A DNA stretch of 64,000 nucleotides from an uncultured Sedimentitalea sp. (GCA_947504115.1 CANNGH010000011.1:25712-89711); one strand, 5' to 3'. Positions 1 through 8,663 are shown, counted from the first letter of the stretch. Translations and numbers: made by a program. The notes: generated from the sequence alone by a model not told the origin.

Positions 1-510
1 CGCTCCCTAAACCGACGAAACGCGCGACCGCCAGCATCAGCCCCATCGACACCAGGATAATGAGGCTGGAAATCGCGTTGATCTCGGGGGTGAAGCCCTT
101 GCGGATCGCGGCATAGATCTCGACCGGCAGCGTCGCCTCGCCCGGCGTGGACAGGAAATACGAGACCACGAACTGATCGAAGGACACCGCGAAGGCAAAC
201 AGCGCCCCGGCGATCACGCCCGGCAGGATCGCCGGCAGCGTGACCAGCCGCGTCACCTGAAGGCGAGGCGCCGAGCGCGCGGCCGGCTTCCTCCAGTTCC
301 GGCGGAAAGCTCTGCAGCCGGGCCGAGACCACGATCACCACATAGGGCGAGGCCAGCGCCACATGCCCCAGCAGGATCGCGTGCAGCCCCCGCCCGATGC
401 CGGTGCCGAAAAAGAAGATCAGCATCGCCGTGCCCGAGATCAGCCACGGAATCGCGATCGGCGGGAACAGCAGCACCTGCAGCACGCGCTTGCCGGGGAA
501 ATCGTGGCGG
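1..510 (-). pseudogene. Remnant of polyamine-type ABC transporter permease (PotC-like), frameshifted and truncated
   Basis: Reading the minus strand from about 510 down gives a stretch typical of the second inner-membrane permease of spermidine/putrescine importers: [14 protein letters not shown], then [10 protein letters not shown], then the EAA loop beginning [13 protein letters not shown]. Just after the EAA motif, near position 260, the frame breaks by one base and continues in another frame as QVTRLVTLPAILPGVIAGAL and later SFDQFVVSYFLSTP. The N-terminal third of a normal permease (about 90 residues) is absent at 510, and the C-terminus leaves the window on the left. It abuts, in opposite orientation, a fragment of the matching ATPase. 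The family call is secure; the fragment cannot encode a working permease. Confidence 0.75.
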
Positions 511-516
511 TAATCC

Positions 517-905
517 TATGCGCTTTTCCCGAACATGGACGTGGCGGCCAATGTCGGGTTCGGCCTGTGGGTGCGGGGCGTGAAGGGCGCAGGGCGGTCG
601 AGGCGGTGCGGCGTGCGCTGGACCTGGTGCAGCTTGGCGATTACGCCAAACGGCGACCGCATCAGCTTTCGGGCGGGCAGCGCCAGCGGGTGGCGCTGGC
701 GCGCGCCATCGTGACCGATCCGCAGGTTCTGCTGCTGGACGAACCGCTGAGCGCGCTGGACAAGGCGCTGCGCACCGAAATGCAGTTGGAATTGCGGCGC
801 ATCCAGCGCGAGATCGGCCTGACCACGATCTTCGTCACCCACGATCAGGACGAGGCGCTGAGCATCGCCGACCGCGGCTCGATCGCCGTTCGCCAGCCGG
901 CCAGT
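517..905 (+). pseudogene. Remnant of polyamine-type ABC transporter ATPase (PotA-like), no Walker A
   Basis: The readable part begins right at the Q-loop side ([17 protein letters not shown]), shifts frame near 580-600, and then shows the ABC signature LSGGQRQR, Walker [13 protein letters not shown] and the switch histidine in [12 protein letters not shown]. Nothing resembling Walker A or the first 85 or so residues precedes it, and after SIADR near 870 the expected DRIAVM continuation and C-terminal domain are lost. A long frame can be read through this stretch from 363 to 1334, but only its middle part is homologous. It lies head-to-head with the permease remnant, so an inversion plus deletions inside an old potABCD-like operon is the simplest explanation. 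Confidence 0.75.
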
Positions 906-1031
906 GCCGGCAGGACGAGTTCCTGCAGACCCGTTCGCGAGCCACCTCTGTATGAGCGCGGTGCTGTTCAGGTTCTTGCTCGCCTGACGCGAATCAGCGG
1001 AAAAATTGAGATGTTGTATCCGGTCGTAAGG

Positions 1032-2276
1032 TCACTCTCGTTTCAGCCTCTCCATCGCCCAGCCGACGCTGAAACCGTGGAGGATGGTCGACAGAAGGAT
1101 GACCAGCCCGACGAGCGACCAGAGCTGGTTTTCGTTGATGAATTCCAGTTTGCTGCCAGCGTAGCACAGATAATAGATCGACCCGATGCCGCGCACCCCA
1201 TAGACCGAAGCCACCGCTCGGCTGCGATAATCAAGATCGGTGTTCAGCAGCGCAATCCAGCCGGAAACAGGGCGGATGACCACAAGCAGCACAAGAGCCA
1301 CTATAAAATGTCTCCAGTTCAGATCCGCAAATAACAGCGGTAGAACGCTGCCGAGGGCGACAAGCAACAGCGCGGTAAGCGCGTCTTCAATGGATTCCGA
1401 GAAATCGTGCAGGCGCCGGTGGAAATGGTGATCCTCTTCCATCCGCCGCAAGGTCAGTCCCAAAATCGCGACAGAGATGAAGCCATAACCTTCGGCCATC
1501 TCGGTCGAGCCGTAACACAGCAGGACACCGGCCAGCGCGATCACACCAGATCCAGTTTCGGCCAGAAGCGCGCCTTTGGGGATCGTGAAAAGAACATATC
1601 CCAGAGCCTTGCCGCCAAGCCAACCCATGACAACTCCGACAAGGATCCGATACAGCACATCTCGCAAAAGCCAATCCAGCGCCCAGCCGGTCGGATTGAA
1701 ACCTTCCGCGGCAACGAGAAGTCCGAGGTAAACGAAGGGGAAGGCCAGCCCGTCGTTCAACCCCGCCTCGGTGGTCAGGGTAAAGCGAACGGGGTGTTGG
1801 TCGCCTTCGTGCGGCGGACCGACCTGCACATCGGCTGCCAGAACCGGATCGGTAGGAGCCAGCACCGCCCCCAGAAGGATCGCGCCGCCTATCGTCAGTC
1901 CGGCAATTTGGGTGCCCAAGACCGCAACCGCCAAGATGGTCAGCGGCATCGCGATACCGAGCATCCGCAAGGTCGGCGTCCATTTTCTCCAGGGCCGCAG
2001 GCGGTCGATCCGCATTCCCGCGGCGAACAAGGCGACGATGACCGTCAGTTCGCTCACCAATTCCCACGGCAGGGGGGTCTGACGCGGATCGGGCAGCGTC
2101 GGCAGATCCGGGATCGACAAGGTGGCTCCCGCACCGAACAGGATCATCAATGGAGCCGCCGCCGGTTCGCGTTTGGATATCAGACGCGGCAACCACCGCG
2201 CCAGAATCACGATCGCGCCGACGATTGCCAGAGCGACATGGTAGGAATTCAACTCAAAAAACGTTTCTTGCTTCAT
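1032..2276 (-). CDS. CPA1-family cation:proton antiporter (NhaP-like)
   Basis: A 414-residue polytopic membrane protein expected to exchange Na+ or K+ for protons across the inner membrane. It shows the CPA1 hallmarks: an [11 protein letters not shown] segment near residues 141-151 and [12 protein letters not shown] near 169-180, whose Asn-Asp pair is the usual ion-binding site of NhaP-type antiporters, plus about a dozen hydrophobic segments. The start chosen is the ATG giving [10 protein letters not shown], because homologues begin with a similar ETFF..NPYH segment; an in-frame ATG at 2354 would add 26 unlikely residues and has no good ribosome-binding site. No C-terminal RCK or CNMP domain is present. 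The substrate ion cannot be read from the sequence. Confidence 0.85.
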   Translation of the reverse strand: MKQETFFELNSYHVALAIVGAIVILARWLPRLISKREPAAAPLMILFGAGATLSIPDLPTLPDPRQTPLPWELVSELTVIVALFAAGMRIDRLRPWRKWTPTLRMLGIAMPLTILAVAVLGTQIAGLTIGGAILLGAVLAPTDPVLAADVQVGPPHEGDQHPVRFTLTTEAGLNDGLAFPFVYLGLLVAAEGFNPTGWALDWLLRDVLYRILVGVVMGWLGGKALGYVLFTIPKGALLAETGSGVIALAGVLLCYGSTEMAEGYGFISVAILGLTLRRMEEDHHFHRRLHDFSESIEDALTALLLVALGSVLPLLFADLNWRHFIVALVLLVVIRPVSGWIALLNTDLDYRSRAVASVYGVRGIGSIYYLCYAGSKLEFINENQLWSLVGLVILLSTILHGFSVGWAMERLKRE

Positions 2277-2507
2277 GTTTAGACAATCTTGCGCTTGGGC
2301 CAGATTGGTGCCGGGGGCATTTCTCCACCGATTCTCTTCACCTTTTATGTGCATAACTTTTGTGGGGAACCCGAGACAGCGATATCGGTCTCGAAAGCAG
2401 TCGCTTCGCCATCACCTGCGGCATTTCATGGAAGCGGCGACCGGAGGTTTTCCGCCCGGCCGCCGCCTCCATGGGTTGCACTGCTTTGGGCTACGCCGCT
2501 CGTCGCG

Positions 2508-3581
2508 TCACTCGAAAAAGAAGCGGACCATCTCGGCACTGGCATCCGGACCCTTCGCATCGGTGTAGGAACCGCCTGCCCGGCCACCCGACCATGCGTG
2601 CCCCAATCCGTCGACCACCCAATATTCGAGTTCGACCGAGCCATCGGCCCCCGTGGTAATCCGGCGATGGAAGGACCGCCCCGACACGTTGCCGCGTTCG
2701 TCGGTCTCGATGGTCTGGGGCGAACCGCGATCCATGGCGTGCCGCGCGATACGCTCTGCGTTCGAGGGATGCACGGTCGAGTCCGCCGCCCCGTGGAAAA
2801 CGATCGTGCGAGGCGCTGTCGAATTCGCATGGGACGTCACCGGGTCCGGTCCGGTTCCCGCCATCGCCCCGAAGGCCGTCGCCACGTCCTTTGCGGCGCC
2901 GAAGGGCAATCCGGAATGTGCGCCCACAGCGGAAAACACATCGGGATAGGTTTCGCCGAGGATCACGGCCATGGCGGCCCCGGCGGACAGCCCGGCGACA
3001 AAGGTGCGGTTCCGGGCGATGCCATGCTCGGCCATTGCCGCGCGGGTGATCCCGGCAAGGATCGCAGGCTCCCCCCGCTCCCGTCGCTGATCGCCACGGC
3101 TGAACCAGTTCCAGCAAGATTGCGCATTGTCGCCGCGCGATTGCTGCGGGTAGATCACCACAAAGCCGTGTTCCTCCGCCAGGGTATTCATTCCGGTGCC
3201 GATGGCGAAATCCTCGGCTGTCTGGGTGCAACCGTGCAGCATGACGACGATGCCCGTCACCCCCGCCGTCGCGGAGGCGGGAACATAGGTCCGGTAGGCG
3301 CGGCTCCCGGCTTCGCAGGTGAACTGCTCCTGGCGGAATTCGGCTCCGGTCGGGATGGCAACCTCCTGCCGGGCGGTCGTTGCGAAACGCGCCTTCAGGC
3401 CCGACAACAGGTCGTCCATCGCCGGTGCTGTCCCGGCTGTTGCGCCCGGTCCTCCGGCAGGTTCGGGCATCAGCCCGTGTCGGGCGAGCGTGCGCTGCAC
3501 CAGATCATTGGCGGCCGAGACATGTGCGAGACGTGCGTCTTCGGTCGCCCGGTGCCGCGCACCGACGTTCAAGTTGATCAT
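2508..3581 (-). CDS. PHB-depolymerase-family esterase (alpha/beta hydrolase)
   Basis: A 357-residue alpha/beta hydrolase of the PHB depolymerase/LpqC esterase family. The oxyanion segment HGCTQT lies near residue 116 and the lipase box GLSAG near 197, with Ser199 as likely nucleophile; candidate acid and base residues follow in the FHGAADSTVHPSN and GLGHAWSGG segments. No signal peptide is apparent with this start, so it is probably intracellular or exported by an unrecognised route; the first 70 residues are family-variable. The start at 3581 is supported by an AAGGA ribosome-binding site 8 bases upstream; an upstream ATG at 3671 would add 30 residues without such a site. Whether polyhydroxybutyrate, a short polyester or a simple ester is the substrate is unknown. 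Confidence 0.85.
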   Translation of the reverse strand: MINLNVGARHRATEDARLAHVSAANDLVQRTLARHGLMPEPAGGPGATAGTAPAMDDLLSGLKARFATTARQEVAIPTGAEFRQEQFTCEAGSRAYRTYVPASATAGVTGIVVMLHGCTQTAEDFAIGTGMNTLAEEHGFVVIYPQQSRGDNAQSCWNWFSRGDQRRERGEPAILAGITRAAMAEHGIARNRTFVAGLSAGAAMAVILGETYPDVFSAVGAHSGLPFGAAKDVATAFGAMAGTGPDPVTSHANSTAPRTIVFHGAADSTVHPSNAERIARHAMDRGSPQTIETDERGNVSGRSFHRRITTGADGSVELEYWVVDGLGHAWSGGRAGGSYTDAKGPDASAEMVRFFFE

Positions 3582-3725
3582 TTTATCAGTCCTTAGCAAA
3601 AGAAGACCCTTCACAGAGACCGGACGAAGCGCCGACCGGTGTTCCCCATGAAACCTCACCGCAGCCTCCAAAGGAGGCGCCGGCGCGATCAGCTGTCATT
3701 CATCGTTATTCAGTCCGGGGCGAAC

Positions 3726-3751
3726 GGAACCACAGGGTCCACAAGGGTGTT
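3726..3751 (+). promoter_or_regulatory. Putative EcfG-type general stress promoter
   Basis: GGAAC at 3726-3730, 17 bases, then TGTT at 3748-3751, ending 48 bp before the PRC-barrel start codon. The known EcfG consensus in alphaproteobacteria is GGAAC-N16/17-CGTT, so the -10 differs at its first base. It would drive the PRC-barrel/MgtC/acyl-CoA dehydrogenase-like unit. Similar motifs stand at 8664, 10692 and, on the minus strand, 13077. Confidence 0.55.
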
Positions 3752-3799
3752 TAGCCTGCGGTTGCCTACATAAACCCATAAATCGAAGTGAGGCTACAA

Positions 3800-4096
3800 A
3801 TGGATCATTCCAAGCATACCCCTCTGCGCCCCGACGAACTGAACGCTGCGACCGCCGAAGGTGCCAATGTCTACGGACCAGATAACGATAATATCGGCAG
3901 CATATCCCACTTTCATGGAACCGGTCGGAATGCGCAGGTTGTCGTGGATGTTGGTGGGTTTCTTGGACTCGGCGCAAAACCAGTGGCTTTGGATGTCTCG
4001 CGCCTGAACTTTATGCGCGATGAGAATGGAAAAATTCACGCGGCAACTGCCCTGACAAAGGATGAGTTGAAGAATTTACCTGAACATAAACACTAA
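3800..4096 (+). CDS. PRC-barrel domain protein
   Basis: A soluble 98-residue protein. Residues 26-65, with the pattern GANVYGPDNDNIGSI, then VVDVGGFLGLGAKPVAL, match the PRC-barrel fold known from RimM and photosynthetic reaction-centre H subunit; small stand-alone members are common in stress regulons of alphaproteobacteria. The start is the ATG at 3800, preceded by GTGAGG at a good distance, not the in-frame ATG at 3788. It is probably first gene of a unit continuing into mgtC-like, a small membrane protein and an acyl-CoA dehydrogenase-like gene, all on the same strand with short gaps. The molecular partner is unknown. Confidence 0.8.
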   Translation: MDHSKHTPLRPDELNAATAEGANVYGPDNDNIGSISHFHGTGRNAQVVVDVGGFLGLGAKPVALDVSRLNFMRDENGKIHAATALTKDELKNLPEHKH

Positions 4097-4142
4097 GCAT
4101 CGCCTCCGGATGTCTGCCTGACATCACGCTCGAGGGGGGGTT

Positions 4143-4655
4143 ATGGTCGAGTTTCCGGAATTCATCCTCAGAACGATCTTCGCCGGCACCTGCGGTCTGG
4201 TGATCGGGCTTGATCGTGAAATCAAGAACAAGCCGCTTGGGGCACGCGCCTATATCCTCGTTGCGTTGGGATCGGCGGCGTTGATGACCGTGACGCTCAA
4301 TTTCTCGCTCAGTTCCATGGCCGATGACAGCAACATGTCGATTGACCCGACCCGGCTGATCCAGGGCATCGTCGGCGGTATCGGCTTTCTCGGCGCGGGT
4401 GCCATCATGACCAACGACGACAGCGGGCGTCTGCGCGGGGTCGCCAGCGGTGCGGCAATCTGGGGCGCCGGCGCGATCGGCGTCGCCTGCGGCTTGGGTT
4501 ACCTCGCGGAGGCGGCGTTCATCGCAGTGGTGATCTTCGCCATTCTCAGCCTGCCGGATTGGGTCCGGCGGGCAGCGGGAACCGACAGTGACAATCAGTC
4601 TGCCGAAGCGTCGCGGGATAAGGACACACCCCCTGATCGTGGTGCAACGCCATGA
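4143..4655 (+). CDS. MgtC/SapB family membrane protein
   Basis: A 170-residue inner-membrane protein with the MgtC N-terminal domain: LVIGLDREIKNKPLGARAY near residues 20-38, RLIQGIVGGIGFLGAGAIM near 75-93, and GAAIWGAGAIGVACGLG near 104-120. These match the conserved core of MgtC/SapB proteins. The long cytoplasmic C-terminal ACT-like domain of virulence-type MgtC is missing, so this is the short form. Known MgtC proteins modulate ATP synthase and phosphate or magnesium stress, but short forms are largely uncharacterised. The gene has a purine-rich GAGGGGGGG ribosome-binding site and lies 46 bp after the PRC-barrel gene, suggesting co-transcription. Confidence 0.85.
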   Translation: MVEFPEFILRTIFAGTCGLVIGLDREIKNKPLGARAYILVALGSAALMTVTLNFSLSSMADDSNMSIDPTRLIQGIVGGIGFLGAGAIMTNDDSGRLRGVASGAAIWGAGAIGVACGLGYLAEAAFIAVVIFAILSLPDWVRRAAGTDSDNQSAEASRDKDTPPDRGATP

Positions 4656-4719
4656 TCTTGCCGTTGGCGATCTATGAAAGGCGCCCTACCCCGCGCAGCC
4701 TTGCGAAAGGAAGAAATCG

Positions 4720-5055
4720 TTGACCAAGGACAAAACTCCGAAACACGCGGCGAAGCTGCGCGGCGATATCGACAAGGGCAGGAGCGGCGACAAGATCGGC
4801 TTTCCCGATCCTGCGGCAGCACCGCTTGGCACCGATGCCGAGGCCGGAGGGGCCAGCCCGTCGCCCGCGGAGGTGCGGACGGCGCATCGTCACGAAGTTG
4901 AGCGCCGGCCCGCCGGCCCGGCGGCGGCGCGCGAGCCGCGTCCGATCAGTGCCGACGGAGCGGCCCAATCGAGGCGCAGAAGCTGGATCGCGATCCTGGC
5001 GGTTGTCGCTCTGGCGCTGATCGGGTTTCTCCTGCTCTGGGCGGTCCTGCAATGA
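4720..5055 (+). CDS. Small single-span membrane protein, TTG start
   Basis: An 111-residue protein of unknown function with a polar, proline- and alanine-rich N-terminus and one hydrophobic helix near residues 89-110 at the extreme C-terminus, the layout of a tail-anchored protein. The N-terminal stretch KLRGDIDKGRSGDKIGFPDP followed by AAAPLGTDAEAGG recalls small hypothetical proteins common next to stress genes in Rhizobiales and Rhodobacterales. The start is TTG, chosen because AGGAAG lies at the right spacing and no ATG or GTG fits. Its stop overlaps the next start by four bases (ATGA), so translation of the acyl-CoA dehydrogenase-like gene is probably coupled to it. Confidence 0.65.
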   Translation: MTKDKTPKHAAKLRGDIDKGRSGDKIGFPDPAAAPLGTDAEAGGASPSPAEVRTAHRHEVERRPAGPAAAREPRPISADGAAQSRRRSWIAILAVVALALIGFLLLWAVLQ

Positions 5056-6122
5056 ACGCGCGCCACGCGTTGGAGCATTCGCTCGACGCGCTGTGCGAGA
5101 AACTGCGCGTTCACGCTGTCGTGCAGGAGCGGGAATGCGATCTCGCACCATCGGTGGAGGTGCTGCGTCAGGCGCAGCTGCTGGAGGATTCCGGAAGGCT
5201 TCGGCCCACCCGCACGGTGCGGCGCTTGATGCGGATAGCAGGAGCGAACCTGTCCGTCGCGCGGCTGATGGAAGGGCACGTGAACGCACTGCGGCTGGTG
5301 GAGGAACACGGCAACGCCGAACAGCAGGCAGAGGTGCGCACGCTGGTGCGCGATGGCGCCCTTCTTGGTGTCTGGGGCGCCGATGGGGAGCGCCCGATTC
5401 AGGCGAAAGACATCACTGGCCTGCTTGACGGGGGCAAGAAATACGCCTCCGGCCTCGGCACCGTCACCCATGCCATGATCACGGTCGATGTGGCGTCGCG
5501 CATCCGGCTCTGCGTGATCGACGTTCGGGACGAGGCGCGGCAGGACGGCACAAGCTGGTCCATGTCCGGCATGTGCGCGACCCGCTCGGGAACATTCGAT
5601 GTCACCGGCATCGATGGCGCGGCCGCCATGTGGGTCGGCGCAGCCGATATCTATACGAATGAACCCGGCTTCATCAGCGGCGTCTGGCGGATCGCGGCGC
5701 TTCAGCTGGGGGCGACGCTGGGCCTGCTGGAGGCGGCGACGCGGAAGCTGTCGGATCTCGGGCGTCTTGAGGCGGAGGCGCAACTCGCGCGCCTCGCGCC
5801 GGTTGCGATCCGCGCTCTTGGAGCGGAAGGGCTGGTGATGCGCGCCGCCGAATTCGCCGAGAGCGAGGCGGCCCAGGCTGCGCCCGAACACGCGGTCGCG
5901 CTGTCGGGCGCCGCGCGCCTGCTGACCGAGGAGATCGGTTTGCAGGCGATCGCCGCCATCGAACAGAGTCTCGGCCTGGAGCATTTCGCGATGGACTGCG
6001 AAAGCGGGCGCATTGCACGCGATCTCGCTGTCTACATGCGGCAGGCGGCGCGGGATGCACTGCTGCTGCGCGCCGGGCGGCATCTTCTCGCGGATGCGGG
6101 CCTGTGGGAGGCAATATCGTGA
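5052..6122 (+). CDS. Acyl-CoA dehydrogenase-like flavoprotein
   Basis: A 356-residue protein of the acyl-CoA dehydrogenase superfamily in a short, divergent form. The N-terminal helical domain, the middle beta domain (GVWGADGERPIQ near residues 97-108, then KKYASGLGTVTHAMI) and the helical C-terminal domain can be followed in order, but the usual catalytic glutamate and FAD signature segments are not clear. It overlaps its neighbours by four bases on each side and was evidently translated with the small membrane protein and the downstream PIG-L gene. In other proteobacteria similar genes sit with PIG-L deacetylases, methyltransferases and glycosyltransferases in an uncharacterised cluster; the acceptor of that chemistry is unknown. 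Here the downstream genes are broken. Confidence 0.75.
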   Translation: MNARHALEHSLDALCEKLRVHAVVQERECDLAPSVEVLRQAQLLEDSGRLRPTRTVRRLMRIAGANLSVARLMEGHVNALRLVEEHGNAEQQAEVRTLVRDGALLGVWGADGERPIQAKDITGLLDGGKKYASGLGTVTHAMITVDVASRIRLCVIDVRDEARQDGTSWSMSGMCATRSGTFDVTGIDGAAAMWVGAADIYTNEPGFISGVWRIAALQLGATLGLLEAATRKLSDLGRLEAEAQLARLAPVAIRALGAEGLVMRAAEFAESEAAQAAPEHAVALSGAARLLTEEIGLQAIAAIEQSLGLEHFAMDCESGRIARDLAVYMRQAARDALLLRAGRHLLADAGLWEAIS

Positions 6123-6632
6123 GCGCGGCGGCTCGATTGATCGAGGCGCCCGGCATCGCGGCCGGTGCAGCGCCGATCGTCGTGCTGGCGCCGCATCCCG
6201 ATGACGAGAGCCTGGGCTGCGGCGCGCTGCTCGCGGCGGCATTCGCGGGAAAAGGGGCCCGGGTGGTCTGCCTGACCGATGGCTCCGGCTCCCATCCTGG
6301 CTCCCGTGCCTGACCGCCCACCCGGCTGGCGCAAAAACGCCGCGAAGAATTATGTGAGGCGGTGCGCCGTCTCGGCGGATGCGAGGAGGACGTGACATGG
6401 CTCGGCCATCCCGACGGTGGGCTCGGCGCGCTGGAGCCGCAGCCGATCGCGCGGCGCATCGCGCAGATCTGTAATCGGTTGGGCGCGCAGCGCCTCTTCG
6501 CAACCTCCCCACTCGATCTTCATGAAGATCACAAGGCTACGGCGCGGATCGCCGAGCTTGCTTGCCGGTTATGCGTGGACTTGCAGCTGTTCCATTTACC
6601 CCATCTGGTCGCGCTGGAACAATCCGGAGGTG
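6119..6632 (+). pseudogene. Broken PIG-L family deacetylase
   Basis: The GTG start overlaps the preceding stop. Early residues VVLAPHPDDESLGCGALLA carry the HPDDE zinc motif of PIG-L/LmbE deacetylases, and a later DLHEDHKATARIA supplies the third metal ligand region. Two lesions are visible. At 6311-6313 a TGA replaces what homologues have as Trp in a GSR-x-WPP-x-RLA context, and the frame resumes unchanged immediately after. Near 6595-6600 an extra T shifts the frame between LQLFH and YPIWSRW. After YPIWSRW the C-terminus is missing and the reading runs straight into a glycosyltransferase fragment, so a deletion has joined the two genes. Confidence 0.75.
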
Positions 6633-7300
6633 GAGGACGCGCATGGCGTGCCCGACCGGCCTCTGGTGTCATCAGCCCGCATGCGTCGGCGTATTGGCTG
6701 GCCGGAGCAGCCGACATTGTTGACGTTCGGCCTGCTCTCGCCGGGCAAGGGGATTGAGACGGCAATCAAGGCCTTGCCTGACATTCTTGAGCGCGTGCCG
6801 AACGTCCGTTATGTCCTCCTGGGAGCCACCCATCCGGCTTTGCTGGCACGTGAGGGCGAGCGCTATCGCGATGGTCTCGTCCTTTGCGCACGACGGCTTG
6901 GAGTCGACCATGCGCTCCACATGGAAAACCGCTATATCGACGATACCAGCCTTTGCGATGCACGCAGGCGGCGGACGCATATGTCACCCCCTACCTCAAT
7001 CGGGAGCAGATCACCTCTGGCACACTTGCCTATGCTTTGGCTTGCGGAGTGCCGACAGCGTCGACACCATACTGGCACGCAAGGGAGGTGCTGGACCCGC
7101 GGGCCCTCTTCCCGGCCGGCGACGCCCCCGCCCTTGCGGCCAGAGCGATTCCGCTGCTGTCGCGGCAGTCGTTCCGCGACTTGGTGGGCCGTCAGCTATG
7201 GTCCGCAAGCCGCTCCGCGATCTGGACCGTTCAGAGACAGGAATTAACGGCCGTTCTGTGGGCCGCTTCGCAGCGGGTCCTTCCCGCCACGCCGGGGAGG
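6633..7300 (+). pseudogene. Broken family-4-type glycosyltransferase, N-terminus deleted
   Basis: The readable product begins around HGVPDRPL and continues with PTLLTFGLLSPGKGIETAIK, ATHPALLAREGERYRDGL and MENRYIDD, the C-terminal nucleotide-sugar half of a GT-B glycosyltransferase. Near 6962 one base is missing, after which another frame reads QAADAYVTPYL, then REQITSGTLAYALACG and STPYWHAREVL. The N-terminal acceptor domain is absent; the 5-prime side is fused to the PIG-L remnant. The end is not well defined; the intact glycosyltransferase starts at 7308. Gene loss here should abolish the step carried out by this enzyme. Confidence 0.7.
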
Positions 7301-7307
7301 GACGCCA

Positions 7308-8342
7308 ATGCGCATCGGCATGATCGCGCCGATCGCCTGGTCTTGCCCCCCGCGCGGGTATGGACCATGGGAGGCGGCGACAAGCACCTTGACCGAAGCC
7401 TTGGTAGCAAGCGGTCATGACGTGACGCTTTTTGCGGCGGGCGGATCGGTGTCGGCCGGTCAACTCCATGTGACAGCGCCGCATCCCTATGAAGAGGCGC
7501 CGCTCGACGTGAAGGTCTGGGAGACGCTACATCTTGGCGCCGCCGCCAAAGCGGCCTCACGAGGTGAGTTTGCTATCATCCACGTTCAGTGCGACTTTCC
7601 TGCGCTTCCCTATGCGCGGCTTCTGGACACGCCTATGGTGGTCACGCTGCACGGTCTCGGACCACCTGCCGTTCGCGAGGCAGTCCTGCCGGTCTGGCGG
7701 GCCTACATGAACGACGCGCATTATGTTGCCATCTCGCAAGCCGACCGCCATCCTGCTCTGCGCTATGCCGCGACAATCTATCACGGCCTCGACCTCGGGG
7801 CGTGGCCGGTAGCGCTCCATCCCGGACCCCATGCGCCGCTTGCCTTCTTCGGGCGCTCGCATCTGGACAAAGGTCCAGCGGAGGCGATTGACGCGGCAAA
7901 AGCGGCGGGCATGCCGATCCGCCTGGCCGGGATCATAGCTGACCAAGCTTATCATGCGGCGGAGGTCGAGCCGAAGCTAAATGGAACGGAGGCGGTCTGG
8001 ATCGGCTTGATGGAGGGTGCCGCCCGGGCGCGGTTCGTGGGTTCGGCCCGGGCGCTCCTGCATCTGATCACATTCGATGAACCGTTCGGTCTGTCGGTGG
8101 TCGAGGCGATGGTCTGCGGGACACCGGTAATTGCTCTGCGCCGCGGCTCCATGCCGGAACTGATCGACGACGGAGTCACGGGGTATCTCGTGGAGCACCT
8201 CTCGGATGTGCCCGACGCGATCGCAAAGCTGCCCGGAATAGACCGCGCGACCGGTGCCGCCCACGCCCGAGCCCGCTTCGCAGCGGAAGTCATGGCCCGA
8301 AACTACGAAGCCCTCTATCTATCGCTCATAGGCAACAGATGA
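7308..8342 (+). CDS. Glycosyltransferase family 4 protein
   Basis: An intact 344-residue GT-B glycosyltransferase. The N-terminus has the glycine-rich PPRGYGPWE loop near residues 14-22, and the C-terminal half has FDEPFGLSVVEAMVCGTPVI near 253-272 and GSMPELIDDGVTGYLV near 277-292, with the E-x7-E type motif of retaining family-4 enzymes. No signal peptide or membrane helix is seen, so it is cytoplasmic or membrane-associated. The start ATG follows GGAGGGACG. It is the last gene of the PRC-barrel/MgtC/acyl-CoA dehydrogenase/PIG-L set. Sugar donor and acceptor are not predictable, and whether it still functions without its two broken partners is unclear. Confidence 0.85.
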   Translation: MRIGMIAPIAWSCPPRGYGPWEAATSTLTEALVASGHDVTLFAAGGSVSAGQLHVTAPHPYEEAPLDVKVWETLHLGAAAKAASRGEFAIIHVQCDFPALPYARLLDTPMVVTLHGLGPPAVREAVLPVWRAYMNDAHYVAISQADRHPALRYAATIYHGLDLGAWPVALHPGPHAPLAFFGRSHLDKGPAEAIDAAKAAGMPIRLAGIIADQAYHAAEVEPKLNGTEAVWIGLMEGAARARFVGSARALLHLITFDEPFGLSVVEAMVCGTPVIALRRGSMPELIDDGVTGYLVEHLSDVPDAIAKLPGIDRATGAAHARARFAAEVMARNYEALYLSLIGNR

Positions 8343-8663
8343 GGGTTTGAAAAACAAGGTCCCTGAACAGAGGGACCCTCAGACGGCGCATGATTTTCGC
8401 GCCCGGGATGGCCTTTTCGAGGTGATTACGAAACTCGTTGACACGCAGGCATGGCTTTTGACCCTGATTTCGTTCGCCGCGATTGCTCCAAGGCTTCCGT
8501 CGCAGCCTGGAATGTTGATCGGCACTCTCCGCCTTCACCTATCGTCCGCGGCGCTGCTGCGTCCATCCCTAGCAAGATTGGTCATTATAACCGTCGGCAA
8601 TTCATTTTTGCATGGCGCCATGTGGAGTTCATTTCAGTGGCGGAACGTTCCGTTCTGCACACG
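8343..8663. other. Intergenic stretch with a short hairpin, no gene seen
   Basis: The only clear structure is an inverted repeat GGTCCCT (8358-8364), loop GAACAG, AGGGACC (8371-8377), 16 bases after the glycosyltransferase stop. It lacks a following T-run, so it may stabilise the 3-prime end of the message but is not a canonical terminator. A palindromic GGAACGTTCC lies at 8642-8651. Open frames in this stretch have no ribosome-binding site and no family resemblance. Confidence 0.4.

Noticed and set aside
363..1334. A 323-codon plus-strand frame covering the ATPase remnant
   Set aside because: Only the middle part (about 590-870) is homologous to an ABC ATPase; the beginning is antisense to the permease remnant and the end antisense to the antiporter. 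It is an accident of GC-rich DNA plus a pseudogene.
8358..8377. Intrinsic terminator after the glycosyltransferase
   Set aside because: The hairpin is perfect but no T-run follows, so it was listed only as a structure.
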